DNA of 8,281 bases, taken from Chitinophagaceae bacterium. GTDB taxonomy: Bacteria > Bacteroidota > Bacteroidia > Chitinophagales > Chitinophagaceae. The stretch is from assembly GCA_003167015.1 (NCBI GenBank), contig PMUF01000467.1, positions 1 through 8,281 on the forward strand, given 5' to 3'. A model generated the notes under the pieces. It saw only the letters and a program-made list of their open reading frames with translations. It searched no databases and had not been told where the DNA came from. A program made the position numbers and the translations under genes. Positions 1 through 6,327 of the stretch are shown piece after piece (positions within the stretch are counted from its first letter, which is position 1; each line of letters starts with the position of its first letter).

Positions 1-56
1 AGAGCGTTTGCATGGCATGCAAAAGGTCACCGGTTCGACTCCGGTAACCTCCACCA
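1..56 (+). tRNA. tRNA-Ala (anticodon GGC), 3' part
   Basis: This is the 3' three quarters of an alanine tRNA; the acceptor 5' strand and most of the D arm lie outside the window. The anticodon stem is TTTGC (7-11) paired with GCAAA (19-23). The loop ATGGCAT places anticodon GGC at 14-16, which reads GCC (Ala). The T arm is ACCGG/CCGGT around loop TTCGACT (29-45). The acceptor 3' strand AACCTCC (46-52) is followed by the discriminator A (53) and an encoded CCA (54-56). The anticodon arm closely resembles the E. coli tRNA-Ala(GGC) arm as I know it. The 3' end of this gene is repeated at 810-846, which suggests it served as an integration site. Confidence 0.95.
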
Positions 57-57
57 A
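21..57 (+). repeat. Direct repeat copy 1 (tRNA 3' end, attL-like)
   Basis: The segment runs from the variable loop through the T arm to the CCA end of tRNA-Ala. It matches 810-846 in the same orientation at 33 of 37 positions, with mismatches at 34, 42, 53 and 55 against the second copy. Similarity stops at both edges. This is the usual footprint of a tyrosine integrase that uses the T-arm half of a tRNA gene as attB. That no integrase gene is present is directly seen; calling the repeat an att site is inference. Confidence 0.65.
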
Positions 58-58
58 G

Positions 59-86
59 AACGGACCTATGGTCCGTTTTCCTTTTT
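59..86 (+). terminator. Rho-independent terminator of the tRNA gene
   Basis: AACGGACC (59-66) and GGTCCGTT (70-77) form a perfect 8-bp stem with a 3-base loop, followed by a T-rich tract (76-86). It lies three bases after the CCA of the tRNA, in the right place and orientation to end that transcript. Under the integration model below, this terminator came in with the element. Confidence 0.8.
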
Positions 87-111
87 ATATCATTCCCTGA
101 AAAAACAAACA

Positions 112-519
112 CTATAACCTGACACTTAAAAGCTCCCTGCCCAATTCATGCAGCCCTCTTTCAATTTTTTGCTTTTGCTTGTCTGAAGCCAGCGTATGCC
201 CGGTCTTATATTGTCGTAATAAGGATGGGTTCATGCCTATTTTTTTCGCCAGTCCGGTAGCATCCAACATACCGAAATGATTAAATATGCTGGCAATATC
301 ATATTTAAAAGAGAATTCCAAATTACCACCGTTCAAAGCCGGATCAGGATCTTTACCCTCTTTCTTGCAGAAGTCCAACACATCTGCAATGACGCTTTCC
401 AAATCCTTCTTGGCAGCTTCAATCGTCTCACCATAGGCAGTCACAGGAAAATCTTCTCCATAGATGCCAAATCCGGTAGAGGACGCCTCGATGATAAGTG
501 TTACTTTCTTCTTTTTCAT
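112..519 (-). CDS. hicB: HicB-type antitoxin with C-terminal HTH
   Basis: This is the antitoxin of a type II toxin-antitoxin pair. It is expected to neutralise HicA by direct binding and to repress the operon. The N-terminal half is the partly degraded RNase-H-like HicB fold (TLIIEASSTGFGIYGED followed by the GETIEAAKKDLESVIADVL helix). The C-terminal half has the helix-turn-helix typical of Bacteroidota HicB proteins, roughly the last 60 residues, including LAKKIGMNPSLLRQYKTG. I chose the ATG at 519, which begins MKKKKVT, giving 135 residues. An ATG at 549 in the same frame overlaps the hicA stop as ATGA and would add 10 residues, so it is a real alternative that would couple translation to hicA. 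The stop is TAG. Confidence 0.9.
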   Translation of the reverse strand: MKKKKVTLIIEASSTGFGIYGEDFPVTAYGETIEAAKKDLESVIADVLDFCKKEGKDPDPALNGGNLEFSFKYDIASIFNHFGMLDATGLAKKIGMNPSLLRQYKTGHTLASDKQKQKIERGLHELGRELLSVRL

Positions 520-545
520 TTTATTATACTTTAAAAAGGCAGTAA

Positions 546-728
546 TCATTTCAACCCTGCTTGCTTCAAAATCTTATTGGCTGTACCTTGGGGAACCTCT
601 TTAGTCCCATGCTTACCCAGTGGTATAATACCGGCCTTAGTAGGATGAACATATATTAAATGACCACTCTTTCGTTTGACATACCATCCATCTCTCTCCA
701 GAAGCCGTTGCAATTCTGAGAATTTCAT
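546..728 (-). CDS. hicA: HicA-type mRNA interferase toxin
   Basis: This 60-residue protein is the toxin of the HicAB pair. HicA proteins have a double-stranded-RNA-binding-like fold and cleave mRNA using one conserved histidine. Here the motif SGHLIYVHP places that residue at His23. The C-terminal part HGTKEVPQGTANKILKQAG (40-58) is the family's second conserved block. The length is normal for HicA and the frame is intact, so the toxin is probably functional. It is the first gene of a leftward operon, and its stop overlaps the upstream hicB ATG by four bases. A -7 box and a palindrome lie 26-46 bases upstream. Identification from family motifs is strong; activity is inferred. Confidence 0.93.
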   Translation of the reverse strand: MKFSELQRLLERDGWYVKRKSGHLIYVHPTKAGIIPLGKHGTKEVPQGTANKILKQAGLK

Positions 729-753
729 ATGGAACGAGGTTTAATCGCCACCA

Positions 754-761
754 CAAATATA
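754..761 (-). promoter_or_regulatory. -7 box of the hicAB promoter
   Basis: Read on the minus strand this is TATATTTG, a perfect match to the Bacteroidota TAnnTTTG -7 consensus. It would start transcription near 747, about 20 bases before the hicA ATG. No clear TTG -33 element sits 19-21 bases upstream, which is A/T-only sequence, so the promoter may be weak or depend on context. Confidence 0.55.
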
Positions 762-774
762 ACATAAATGTTAT
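759..774. promoter_or_regulatory. Candidate HicB operator (16-bp palindrome)
   Basis: ATAACAT-AA-ATGTTAT is a perfect inverted repeat with 7-bp arms. It overlaps the upstream end of the -7 box of hicAB. HicB proteins with a DNA-binding C-terminus repress their own operon by binding palindromes at the promoter, so position and symmetry fit. A short A/T-rich palindrome can also occur by chance in this very A/T-rich stretch. Confidence 0.45.
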
Positions 775-809
775 TATTTTTAATTATTTTATAACGTTTT
801 CGCAATAAA

Positions 810-846
810 AAAAGGTCACCGGATCGACTCGGGTAACCTCCGCAAA
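810..846 (+). repeat. Direct repeat copy 2 (degenerate tRNA 3' end, attR-like)
   Basis: This is a second copy of the 3' end of tRNA-Ala(GGC), in the same orientation. It matches 21-57 at 33 of 37 positions. The changes hit functional positions: T54 of the T loop, one T-stem pair, the discriminator base and the CCA. Nothing tRNA-like precedes it, because 781-809 is A/T-rich and cannot form an anticodon arm. It is therefore a 3'-only relic, not a decayed tandem tRNA gene. Confidence 0.7.
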
Positions 847-868
847 ATGGCCCTACAGAGCCGCATCA

Positions 869-900
869 AATGATCGTCAAATTTCGACGATCATTTTTTT
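869..900. terminator. Rho-independent terminator, possibly bidirectional
   Basis: AATGATCGTC (869-878) pairs perfectly with GACGATCATT (886-895) across a 7-base loop, followed by T residues to 900 on the plus strand. On the plus strand it would be the displaced original terminator of the tRNA-Ala gene. On the minus strand it lies directly after the araC-family stop codon and could end that transcript, although the T tract on that side is short. Confidence 0.7.
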
Positions 901-1708
901 ATACCCATTCCGTAGGCGCCTTGCCGAACTTTTTCTTAAAAGAATGCGAGAAATGAGAAAGACTTTCAAATCCCAGGTCGAGGTAGATGTCAGATGACTT
1001 CCTGTTCTTTTTTTCGATGAGATGGCGAGCCTCCGTCAGCCGTTTTTCCTGTAGCCACTGCCGCGGCGACCCACCAAATGTCTTTTGAAAGTCCCGCTTG
1101 AAGCCCGCAAGACTTCTCCCAGTAAGCTGTGCAAATCTTTCGACGGGGACATTGAAATGGAAATTGCTGAGCATGAATTTTTCCAGATCGATCTTATGGG
1201 GTTCAGAAAAGTCGAATAGAAATTCTTTCAGGCCTGGCATAGCATGCAGCAATAATTGCACCCCTTCCTTCACCTTTAGCATACCCAGGGCAGTCGTTAT
1301 CTTTTCTTCCGGATGACGGACATAAGGTATCACAGATTGGAAAAAGCCTTGCAGAAAATCGTTTTTGGGAATAAGAATGTTAGGTTCGCCGCTGTATTTT
1401 CCCCCTATCTCTATTTGTTCCTCCAGGGCAATCTTTCGGAGCAGATCTTCTTTCAGGATAATGACAATGGTCTCGTAGTCCCCGCCGTCCGACGGCGTCT
1501 TCGTGATTTCCCCCAATTGATTTTTCCGTATCAGCAACATCTCGCCGTTTCTCATCGAAACCCGGCCACTGGCAGTTTCTAACGCAAATTGACCCGAAAC
1601 CTGTAATACCAGGGTACTGTGCTCAAAGAAGCCAACTTTCTCCTTTCGTGTGGTCGAAAAATAAGAGTAGAAGAGGACTCCCGGGATTATTTCGGTTGGA
1701 TTCGTCAT
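899..1708 (-). CDS. AraC-family transcriptional regulator
   Basis: This 269-residue DNA-binding regulator has an N-terminal sensor-like domain (about 1-165) and a C-terminal AraC double helix-turn-helix (about 174-269). The first HTH is around VERFAQLTGRSLAGFKRDF (189-207). The second is around SSDIYLDLGFESLSHFSHSF (238-257), ending with the family signature FKKKFGKAPTEW. The N-terminal half resembles the ExsA-like AraC subgroup; its ligand cannot be read from the sequence. The gene starts 5 bases after the aldo/keto reductase stop, so the two are almost certainly co-transcribed. This suggests that the regulator controls the reductase and itself. The direct repeat at 2742-2772 is its best operator candidate. 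The family call is secure; the target is inferred. Confidence 0.95.
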   Translation of the reverse strand: MTNPTEIIPGVLFYSYFSTTRKEKVGFFEHSTLVLQVSGQFALETASGRVSMRNGEMLLIRKNQLGEITKTPSDGGDYETIVIILKEDLLRKIALEEQIEIGGKYSGEPNILIPKNDFLQGFFQSVIPYVRHPEEKITTALGMLKVKEGVQLLLHAMPGLKEFLFDFSEPHKIDLEKFMLSNFHFNVPVERFAQLTGRSLAGFKRDFQKTFGGSPRQWLQEKRLTEARHLIEKKNRKSSDIYLDLGFESLSHFSHSFKKKFGKAPTEWV

Positions 1709-1713
1709 ATGAT

Positions 1714-2685
1714 CTACCTCTGTAAGTACGTGCCACCGGCTATCGAACCCGGTGAAAAATTGGTGTTCAGGGTATTCCTCTCTTCCGGGGTGAATACAAT
1801 CTCCATCGCTTGTATATTTTCCGGCAGCCGCGATCTCCGGCTCATGCTTACCAATGGCATGATATCATTACCCTGTGCATTTACCCAGGCGATCGCCAAT
1901 TGTGTCGGGGTGTATCCTTTTCCCTTTGCCATTTTCTTTAATACTTCGACTTTCTCCAGGTTCTTTATCAGATTCTCTCCCTGAAAACGCGGGAAGTGGT
2001 TTTGATAGGCATTGACCGCAAGAGGTGCTTTCATCTCACCGGTCAGCAACCCTTCAGCCGTATTGGCAAAGGCCACTATGCCGACACCCAGTTCTTTTGC
2101 TGTGGGCAGAAGATCCTTCTCAATCCCCCGCTCGGCGAGCGAATAGCCAATTTCCAGCGCGGTTACCGGATGAATACGATGTACCTTACGCAACTGTTCT
2201 GCGTTTATTTCGGACACGCCGAGATAACGTACCTTTCCTTCTTTGATCAGATCGGCGACAGTTCCTATCACGTCTTCCAATGGAACACTATTATCTAATC
2301 TGCATGGCTGATAAAGATCAATCGTCTCTACACCCAAACGTACCAAAGAATAGTTGATGAAGTTCTTAATGGCTATGGGACGCAGATCCAATCCAAGCCA
2401 TTGACCGCCGTGGAAGATCGCACCAAACTTGACACTTATGAACGCATCGTCCCTTCTGCCTTTGATGGCTTTGCCAACCAGCAGCTCATTGTGACCGCTG
2501 CCGTAAAAATCCCCGGTGTTCAGGAAATTAATGCCATTGTCTAATGCCATCTGAATGGTAGCGATACTTTCACCTTCATCTTGTACGGGACTGCCCCAAA
2601 CCGATGACATGCGCATACAGCCTAATCCGAGTTTAGAGACCAGTGGGCCGTTTTTTCCCAACGCTATCCTTGCAATTGTTGTCAT
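1714..2685 (-). CDS. Aldo/keto reductase family protein with altered catalytic tetrad
   Basis: This 323-residue protein is a full-length member of the aldo/keto reductase family, which are TIM-barrel NADPH-dependent carbonyl reductases. Visible motifs are LGCMRMS near the N-terminus, FLNTGDFYGSGHNELLVGKA (54-73), SVKFG (84-88), LYQPCRLDNSVPLED (124-138), KVRYLGVSEINAEQL (151-165) and a C-terminal cofactor loop near 277-296. The family tetrad is Asp-Tyr-Lys-His. Tyr61 and Lys86 are present, but the Asp position is Asn56 and the His position is Cys128. Related bacterial reductases with a non-His residue at the latter site exist as I remember them; the Asn is less usual. The protein may have a narrowed or altered activity. 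It is the first gene of an operon with the AraC-family regulator. The start is the ATG at 2685, preceded by a 7-bp hairpin (2687-2703). Confidence 0.93.
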   Translation of the reverse strand: MTTIARIALGKNGPLVSKLGLGCMRMSSVWGSPVQDEGESIATIQMALDNGINFLNTGDFYGSGHNELLVGKAIKGRRDDAFISVKFGAIFHGGQWLGLDLRPIAIKNFINYSLVRLGVETIDLYQPCRLDNSVPLEDVIGTVADLIKEGKVRYLGVSEINAEQLRKVHRIHPVTALEIGYSLAERGIEKDLLPTAKELGVGIVAFANTAEGLLTGEMKAPLAVNAYQNHFPRFQGENLIKNLEKVEVLKKMAKGKGYTPTQLAIAWVNAQGNDIMPLVSMSRRSRLPENIQAMEIVFTPEERNTLNTNFSPGSIAGGTYLQR

Positions 2686-2686
2686 T

Positions 2687-2703
2687 GTTGTTATTTTAAC
2701 AAC
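2687..2703. repeat. Short inverted repeat just upstream of the reductase start
   Basis: GTTGTTA and TAACAAC form a perfect 7-bp inverted repeat with a 3-base spacer. It ends one base before the ATG of the aldo/keto reductase. It would sit in the 5' leader and could fold over the ribosome-binding region or serve as a protein-binding site. It may also be chance in repeated TTG/CAA sequence. Confidence 0.35.
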
Positions 2704-2704
2704 A

Positions 2705-2712
2705 CAAAGGTC
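2705..2712 (-). promoter_or_regulatory. Candidate -7 box of the reductase-araC operon
   Basis: On the minus strand this reads GACCTTTG, which matches the TAnnTTTG consensus at all defined positions except the first. It is 19 bases from the ATG at 2685. No TTG -33 element lies at the correct spacing, which would fit a promoter that needs an activator. Confidence 0.4.
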
Positions 2713-2741
2713 GCCTATTATATCTATGGCCCATTTCCCTC

Positions 2742-2772
2742 ATGGCTCAATTTACTTGTCTGGATGGCTCAA
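2742..2772. promoter_or_regulatory. Candidate AraC-type operator (two direct repeats)
   Basis: The 9-mer ATGGCTCAA occurs at 2742-2750 and again at 2764-2772, starts 22 bp apart, about two helical turns. On the minus strand these are two direct TTGAGCCAT half-sites lying about 30-65 bases upstream of the candidate -7 box. That places the nearer one about where a -35/-33 element would be. AraC-family activators often bind direct repeats with this spacing and location. The co-transcribed AraC-family regulator is the natural candidate to bind it; this is inference. Confidence 0.5.
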
Positions 2773-2786
2773 CTCCGGCTAAAATA

Positions 2787-4646
2787 TCAATTTGCTGTCC
2801 ACGTATTATCCTTTTCATTGGCATCCACAAATATTCCACCCTCCAGCTTCAGCGTTTTTATAACTTTTCCCGTTTTAATATTTACAGCTATTTCTTTTTG
2901 ATCGCGCTCCCAAACCATCGGAGTTTGATGAAAACTTTCATTTGATCCGTCGTCATAAGTCGCGATCACGTCAAAGGGAACAGCAAATCCACCAATGTTC
3001 TTAATGTCCAGCACATACCCTTTCGCAGTCTTGTCGACTTTGGCCAGGGCAAGATCAATGTACCCGGGAGTAAAGAACCAGTTATAAAAGAACCAATCCA
3101 AGTTCTTTCCCGAGCCCTTTTCCATCGAATAAAAATAATCCCAGGGAATAGGATGCTTGCCATTCCAGTTGTTCATGTAGTTGTGCAATGCCTTCCTGAA
3201 TAATTTATCGCCAAGCAACTCCTTCAAAGCAAGATAACTCAGCGACGGCTTGCCATAGGCATTATTACCTGCCCCAAAGGTAACATCCGGGCTGGGTGTA
3301 ATAATGGGGTTTTCTTTGTCATGCGAACTGTGGGTCCATCCGTTAACCCGGAATGATTTATAAAACTTATCAGCGGATTCCTGGCCTTTTTCGGAAAGGC
3401 CGATCAGGTATTCCAAAGTGGTAGCCCACCCCTCGTCCATAAAGGCGTAACGGCTTTCATTAGTACCCATGTAAAAAGGAAAGTAGGTATGAGCCTGCTC
3501 ATGGTCCTGCACCAATTCGGCAAAAACAAGGTCATCGCTATGGCTGTCGTTGATCATCATGGGGTACTCCATATCCGCAAATCCCTGGAACACGTTCGAT
3601 TTTGGATAGGGATAGGCAATGCCCGGCCAATGAGTCGAAAACCAGGCCAACGAATACCGGCCAAACTGGACCGAATGATGAAAGTCCTCCGACGAATCTG
3701 CGAAGGCAGCCTGCATGCTGACACGTCGCTGTGTTTTGTTGTCGACAACAACGCTCGCGGCATCCCAATCGTAATGGTCACTGATACCGATGGCAATATC
3801 GCTCACATTCGTGGCAGCCCATTTCCAGGTATTACTGGCATTTTGAGCGGTGACTTTTTTTCCGGCCCAATCCTGCAGGGTAGCCACGTGTATGGTGGAA
3901 TCGCTCGTCATGGATTGCTTCAGACGTTCCGAAACATCGGGCTGCAGCACCTCTGACGGGTTCTGCAAGGTGCCGGTCGCCCATACCATGAAATCCTTCG
4001 GGACAGTTACATCGACGTTATAGTCATTAAAATCGTTATAAAACTCCAGGGCGCCCGTATGCGGCTGCGTATCCCATCCCCTATAATCATCATAAACCGA
4101 AACACGCGGATAAAAATAGGCGATATAAAAGCTGGTTGAATCGATTACCCCATCTCGACCGGGCCTGCGTGACAAGTTATAATGCCAGGCAATATCGAGC
4201 TTTATCGAATCATGAGGCATCAACGCGTCAGATAAATTCACCATCTGATTGGTAGTAATAGCTTCATTATTATCCCAGGCCGTTTTGACGCCCCGTATCA
4301 TGATCTCGTCGACCTTGATTCCAGCCGATGTATCGGCAGGCCCTCTTCGTCCGCCACCACGGTGAACATTCACGATCAGTTTCATGTTCAGACTCCTCAG
4401 CGTATCGGGACTGTTATTGAAATAGGTAATTTGCTCAACGCCCCTGATGCTGTTGTCTGGCGGCGTTACCGTCAAAGAAATAGTATAACGTCCCCGATTT
4501 TCCCAGTATTTCTTTCCCGGCTTGCCACTCAGTGACCGTGTACCATTATCGTAGGCTTTTTGTATCTCAGGAGGCATAATCAGGGTTTGTGCGCCGGCTT
4601 GAAATCCCAGGAATAAAACGGTGGAGAAGATGAATGATCTTAGCAT
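2787..4646 (-). CDS. Secreted M1-family metallopeptidase (gluzincin)
   Basis: This zinc aminopeptidase-like protein has 619 residues and is exported. A signal peptide is clear: MLRSFIFSTVLFLGF and then AGA before Gln20, the likely cleavage site. The zinc site is HEQAH (382-386) followed after 18 residues by the third ligand Glu405 in MDEGWATTLEYL. That is the HEXXH-X18-E signature of clan MA family M1. The substrate-binding motif of M1 enzymes appears as GFADMEYP (Glu360). Tyr464 in AYGKPS is in the right region for the transition-state tyrosine. The N-terminal beta domain (about 45-250) is also recognisable. A longer frame begins with TTG at 4652; I prefer the ATG at 4646 because it starts directly at the signal peptide. 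All catalytic residues are present. Substrate and exact cellular site (periplasm or outer surface) are not readable. Confidence 0.93.
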   Translation of the reverse strand: MLRSFIFSTVLFLGFQAGAQTLIMPPEIQKAYDNGTRSLSGKPGKKYWENRGRYTISLTVTPPDNSIRGVEQITYFNNSPDTLRSLNMKLIVNVHRGGGRRGPADTSAGIKVDEIMIRGVKTAWDNNEAITTNQMVNLSDALMPHDSIKLDIAWHYNLSRRPGRDGVIDSTSFYIAYFYPRVSVYDDYRGWDTQPHTGALEFYNDFNDYNVDVTVPKDFMVWATGTLQNPSEVLQPDVSERLKQSMTSDSTIHVATLQDWAGKKVTAQNASNTWKWAATNVSDIAIGISDHYDWDAASVVVDNKTQRRVSMQAAFADSSEDFHHSVQFGRYSLAWFSTHWPGIAYPYPKSNVFQGFADMEYPMMINDSHSDDLVFAELVQDHEQAHTYFPFYMGTNESRYAFMDEGWATTLEYLIGLSEKGQESADKFYKSFRVNGWTHSSHDKENPIITPSPDVTFGAGNNAYGKPSLSYLALKELLGDKLFRKALHNYMNNWNGKHPIPWDYFYSMEKGSGKNLDWFFYNWFFTPGYIDLALAKVDKTAKGYVLDIKNIGGFAVPFDVIATYDDGSNESFHQTPMVWERDQKEIAVNIKTGKVIKTLKLEGGIFVDANEKDNTWTAN

Positions 4647-4677
4647 GTTCAATTATTAAAAAATAAAATACGAAGAG

Positions 4678-4685
4678 CAAATATA
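4678..4685 (-). promoter_or_regulatory. -7 box of the M1 peptidase promoter
   Basis: On the minus strand this is TATATTTG, a perfect Bacteroidota -7 box, followed by an A/T-rich leader and then the ATG at 4646. No TTG -33 element is seen 19-21 bases upstream. Just beyond the box on that side lies the pseudogene, so the original upstream promoter region may have been replaced. Confidence 0.5.
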
Positions 4686-4693
4686 CTTTTTTC

Positions 4694-5058
4694 TGTGTTC
4701 CACCCCCGGGAACCGCCCAGAGTGACCTGGCTCCTACGGAGAGTTTTCACTCCTATCTCTGGAGTACCGGTTCGACAGAGGCATCCATCACCATTACAAA
4801 ACCGGATCTCTACTGGCTGCAAGTCACCGATGACAATGCCTGCACGGGCACCGACAGCATACAGGTAACACAGAATAACGATTGTAATATGACCGCTGGG
4901 GTGTGCTCGTCTTTCAGAGCAATCAACCAGGGACAGGATGGGATGGCAATTTTCATGGTTCGCCTGCAACACCGGGCGTCTTCGTCTGGTACTGCCGCTT
5001 TATACTGAATAGTCAGCCCCAGTTGGTGAAGAAGGGCACTGTCATTTTGATCCGATAG
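4694..5058 (+). pseudogene. Remnant of a surface protein with PKD-like repeat and T9SS type B sorting domain
   Basis: The plus strand encodes two recognisable pieces in different frames. The first (about 4694-4885) contains SYLWSTGSTEASITIT and then YWLQVTDDNACTGTDSIQVT, a typical PKD/Ig-like repeat of Bacteroidota adhesins. The second (4888-5058) reads YDRWGVLVFQSNQPGTGWDG and later VKKGTVILIR then a stop. This is the end of the gliding-motility-associated C-terminal domain (CHU_C, type B), the signal for type IX secretion. Between them the usual stretch of some 25-30 residues, including the FTPNGDGxND-like motif, is missing and the frame changes. No start codon or N-terminal region is present. 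It is a 5'-truncated, internally deleted relic. Confidence 0.75.
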
Positions 5059-5147
5059 CCTCCCCGTTTAACACCACAAATACCCGGTCAAATACCATCT
5101 GCCGTCACCTAACCCCCTTACCTTCACCCCATCAAAATATTCGCACG

Positions 5148-5561
5148 ATGGAACAAAGACCTCCCTTTCCCCCATTCACCCCCGAAACCGCCGCACAAAA
5201 AGTGCAAATGGCCGAAGACGCCTGGAATACCCGCAATCCCGAAAAGGTATCCCTTGCCTATACCCCCGATACCGAATGGCGCAACCGCACGGAATTTATC
5301 AATGGCCGGGAAGAGGTAAAAGCCTTTTTGACCCGCAAATGGGAAAAGGAACTGGACTACAAACTGAAGAAGGAGCTTTGGGGGTTTCGAAACAACCGGA
5401 TGGCGGTACGCTTTGAATATGAGTGGCATGATGCTGCCGGCCAATGGTACCGCAGCTATGGCAACGAGCTATGGGAGTTTGATGAGAATGGCCTGATGAA
5501 AAAAAGATATGCCAGCATCAACGACCTCGCCATCAGGGAAGAGGACAGACGCCTCCGGTAA
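5148..5561 (+). CDS. DUF1348 / NTF2-like superfamily protein
   Basis: This 137-residue protein belongs to the DUF1348 group of the NTF2/SnoaL-like fold, small alpha+beta cones with a pocket. The family is well conserved but its function is not established. The hallmark blocks are TEWRNRTEFINGREEV (about 42-57), FLTRKWEKELDYKLKKELW (60-78), MAVRFEYEW (85-93), YRSYGNELWEFDENGLM (102-118) and ASINDLAI (122-129). Length and motifs are complete, so it should be intact. The ATG at 5148 has no Shine-Dalgarno. A weak -7-like TACCTTCA lies at 5119-5126. The gene is followed after 59 bases by a hydrolase in the same direction, which may or may not be co-transcribed. The function is unknown. Confidence 0.92.
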   Translation: MEQRPPFPPFTPETAAQKVQMAEDAWNTRNPEKVSLAYTPDTEWRNRTEFINGREEVKAFLTRKWEKELDYKLKKELWGFRNNRMAVRFEYEWHDAAGQWYRSYGNELWEFDENGLMKKRYASINDLAIREEDRRLR

Positions 5562-5620
5562 CACCCTCACGCCATCCCTGGGGAAAATGAATTATCTTCA
5601 GGCCTTTTAACGACTGGCTG

Positions 5621-6286
5621 TTGAACGTCTATTTTATATCTGGTATGGGGGCTGACCATCGGGCATTTTCCCGTATAACCTTACCCATGGGATATAATGC
5701 ACTATATATACATTGGGCTGCCCCTCACCAAAAGGAAAAATTAGCTGACTACGCCCTGCGGCTTGCAAGTCAGATCGATGCATCCGCGCCTTTCATCCTC
5801 GCAGGCTTATCGATGGGCGGAATGATGGCTGTCGAAATAGCCAAAAAATTCCCTCCCGTTTGCACCATACTCATCAGCAGCATCCCGGTGGCTGCTCAGT
5901 TACCTCGCTGTTACCGGTGGGCCGGCAAACTTCACCTCACCAGCCTGATATCGCCCTCTTTGTTGAAGGTGGCGAAAGCCCTCGCCAGATTCAAACAGGC
6001 ACTGACCTGGCGCCCTTCACCGGCCAGTCAGCTCACCCATGACATGCTTCAGGAGGCAGACAATGATTTTCTCCGCTGGTCCATGATGGCTGTCCTGGAC
6101 TGGAGCAATTCCCAACCACCTCATCCCCTCTATCATATCCACGGCACAAAAGATTGGACACTACCCATTCGCTTCACCCATCCCACACACGTCGTTCCAA
6201 AAGCCGGGCATACCCTGGTCATGAGCCACCCTGAAGCCGTGAATGCTTTTTTGGCAGAAGTCCTTCCCCCTTTTTGCGTAAATTGA
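5621..6286 (+). CDS. Alpha/beta hydrolase, tandem paralogue 1 (TTG start)
   Basis: This 221-residue compact alpha/beta-fold hydrolase of unknown substrate has the triad in the expected order. The nucleophile elbow is GLSMGG (Ser64), the acid is in HGTKDWTLP (Asp178), and the base is in KAGHTLVMSHP (His197). The oxyanion region near the N-terminus is ISGMGAD (6-12). The only in-frame start consistent with the paralogue downstream is TTG at 5621: it aligns residue for residue with the ATG of the second copy, and an in-frame TGA stands at 5588 with no ATG after it. A -7-like TATCTTCA (5593-5600) sits 20 bases upstream. No signal peptide is seen, so it is probably cytoplasmic. The substrate cannot be inferred. 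Confidence 0.88.
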   Translation: MNVYFISGMGADHRAFSRITLPMGYNALYIHWAAPHQKEKLADYALRLASQIDASAPFILAGLSMGGMMAVEIAKKFPPVCTILISSIPVAAQLPRCYRWAGKLHLTSLISPSLLKVAKALARFKQALTWRPSPASQLTHDMLQEADNDFLRWSMMAVLDWSNSQPPHPLYHIHGTKDWTLPIRFTHPTHVVPKAGHTLVMSHPEAVNAFLAEVLPPFCVN

Positions 6287-6298
6287 GCCCCAAGGCAG

Positions 6299-6314
6299 CC
6301 TGATCCTCATCAGG
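6299..6314. repeat. Small hairpin between the two hydrolase genes
   Basis: CCTGAT and ATCAGG pair over a 4-base loop in the 41-base gap between the hydrolases, ending 13 bases before the ATG of the second. There is no T tract, so it is not a convincing terminator. It could modulate translation or RNA processing, or be chance. Confidence 0.3.
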
Positions 6315-6327
6315 CAAAATCGCAGGT

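Larger units (their letters stand above)
21..846. mobile_element. Putative tRNA-integrated element remnant carrying hicAB
   Basis: The hicAB operon is the only coding content between two direct repeats of a tRNA-Ala 3' end. Both repeats are followed by a rho-independent terminator (59-86 and 869-900). This is the arrangement expected when an element integrates into a tRNA gene, restores its 3' end, and displaces the original end and terminator to the far side. No integrase, excisionase or other mobility gene is present. The segment is therefore either a deletion remnant stabilised by the toxin-antitoxin pair, or a small cassette mobilised in trans. The repeats and layout are seen; the history is inference. 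Confidence 0.5.

Noticed and set aside
781..846. A second complete tRNA-Ala gene upstream of 846
   Set aside because: Only the T-arm and acceptor 3' half are present; no anticodon arm or D arm can be formed from 781-809.
3489..3956. Rightward 155-residue ORF
   Set aside because: It lies wholly inside the M1 peptidase gene, antisense to the zinc-binding region, with no features of its own.
4649..4972. Leftward 107-residue ORF
   Set aside because: It is antisense to the recognisable PKD/CHU_C coding remnant and has no family resemblance.
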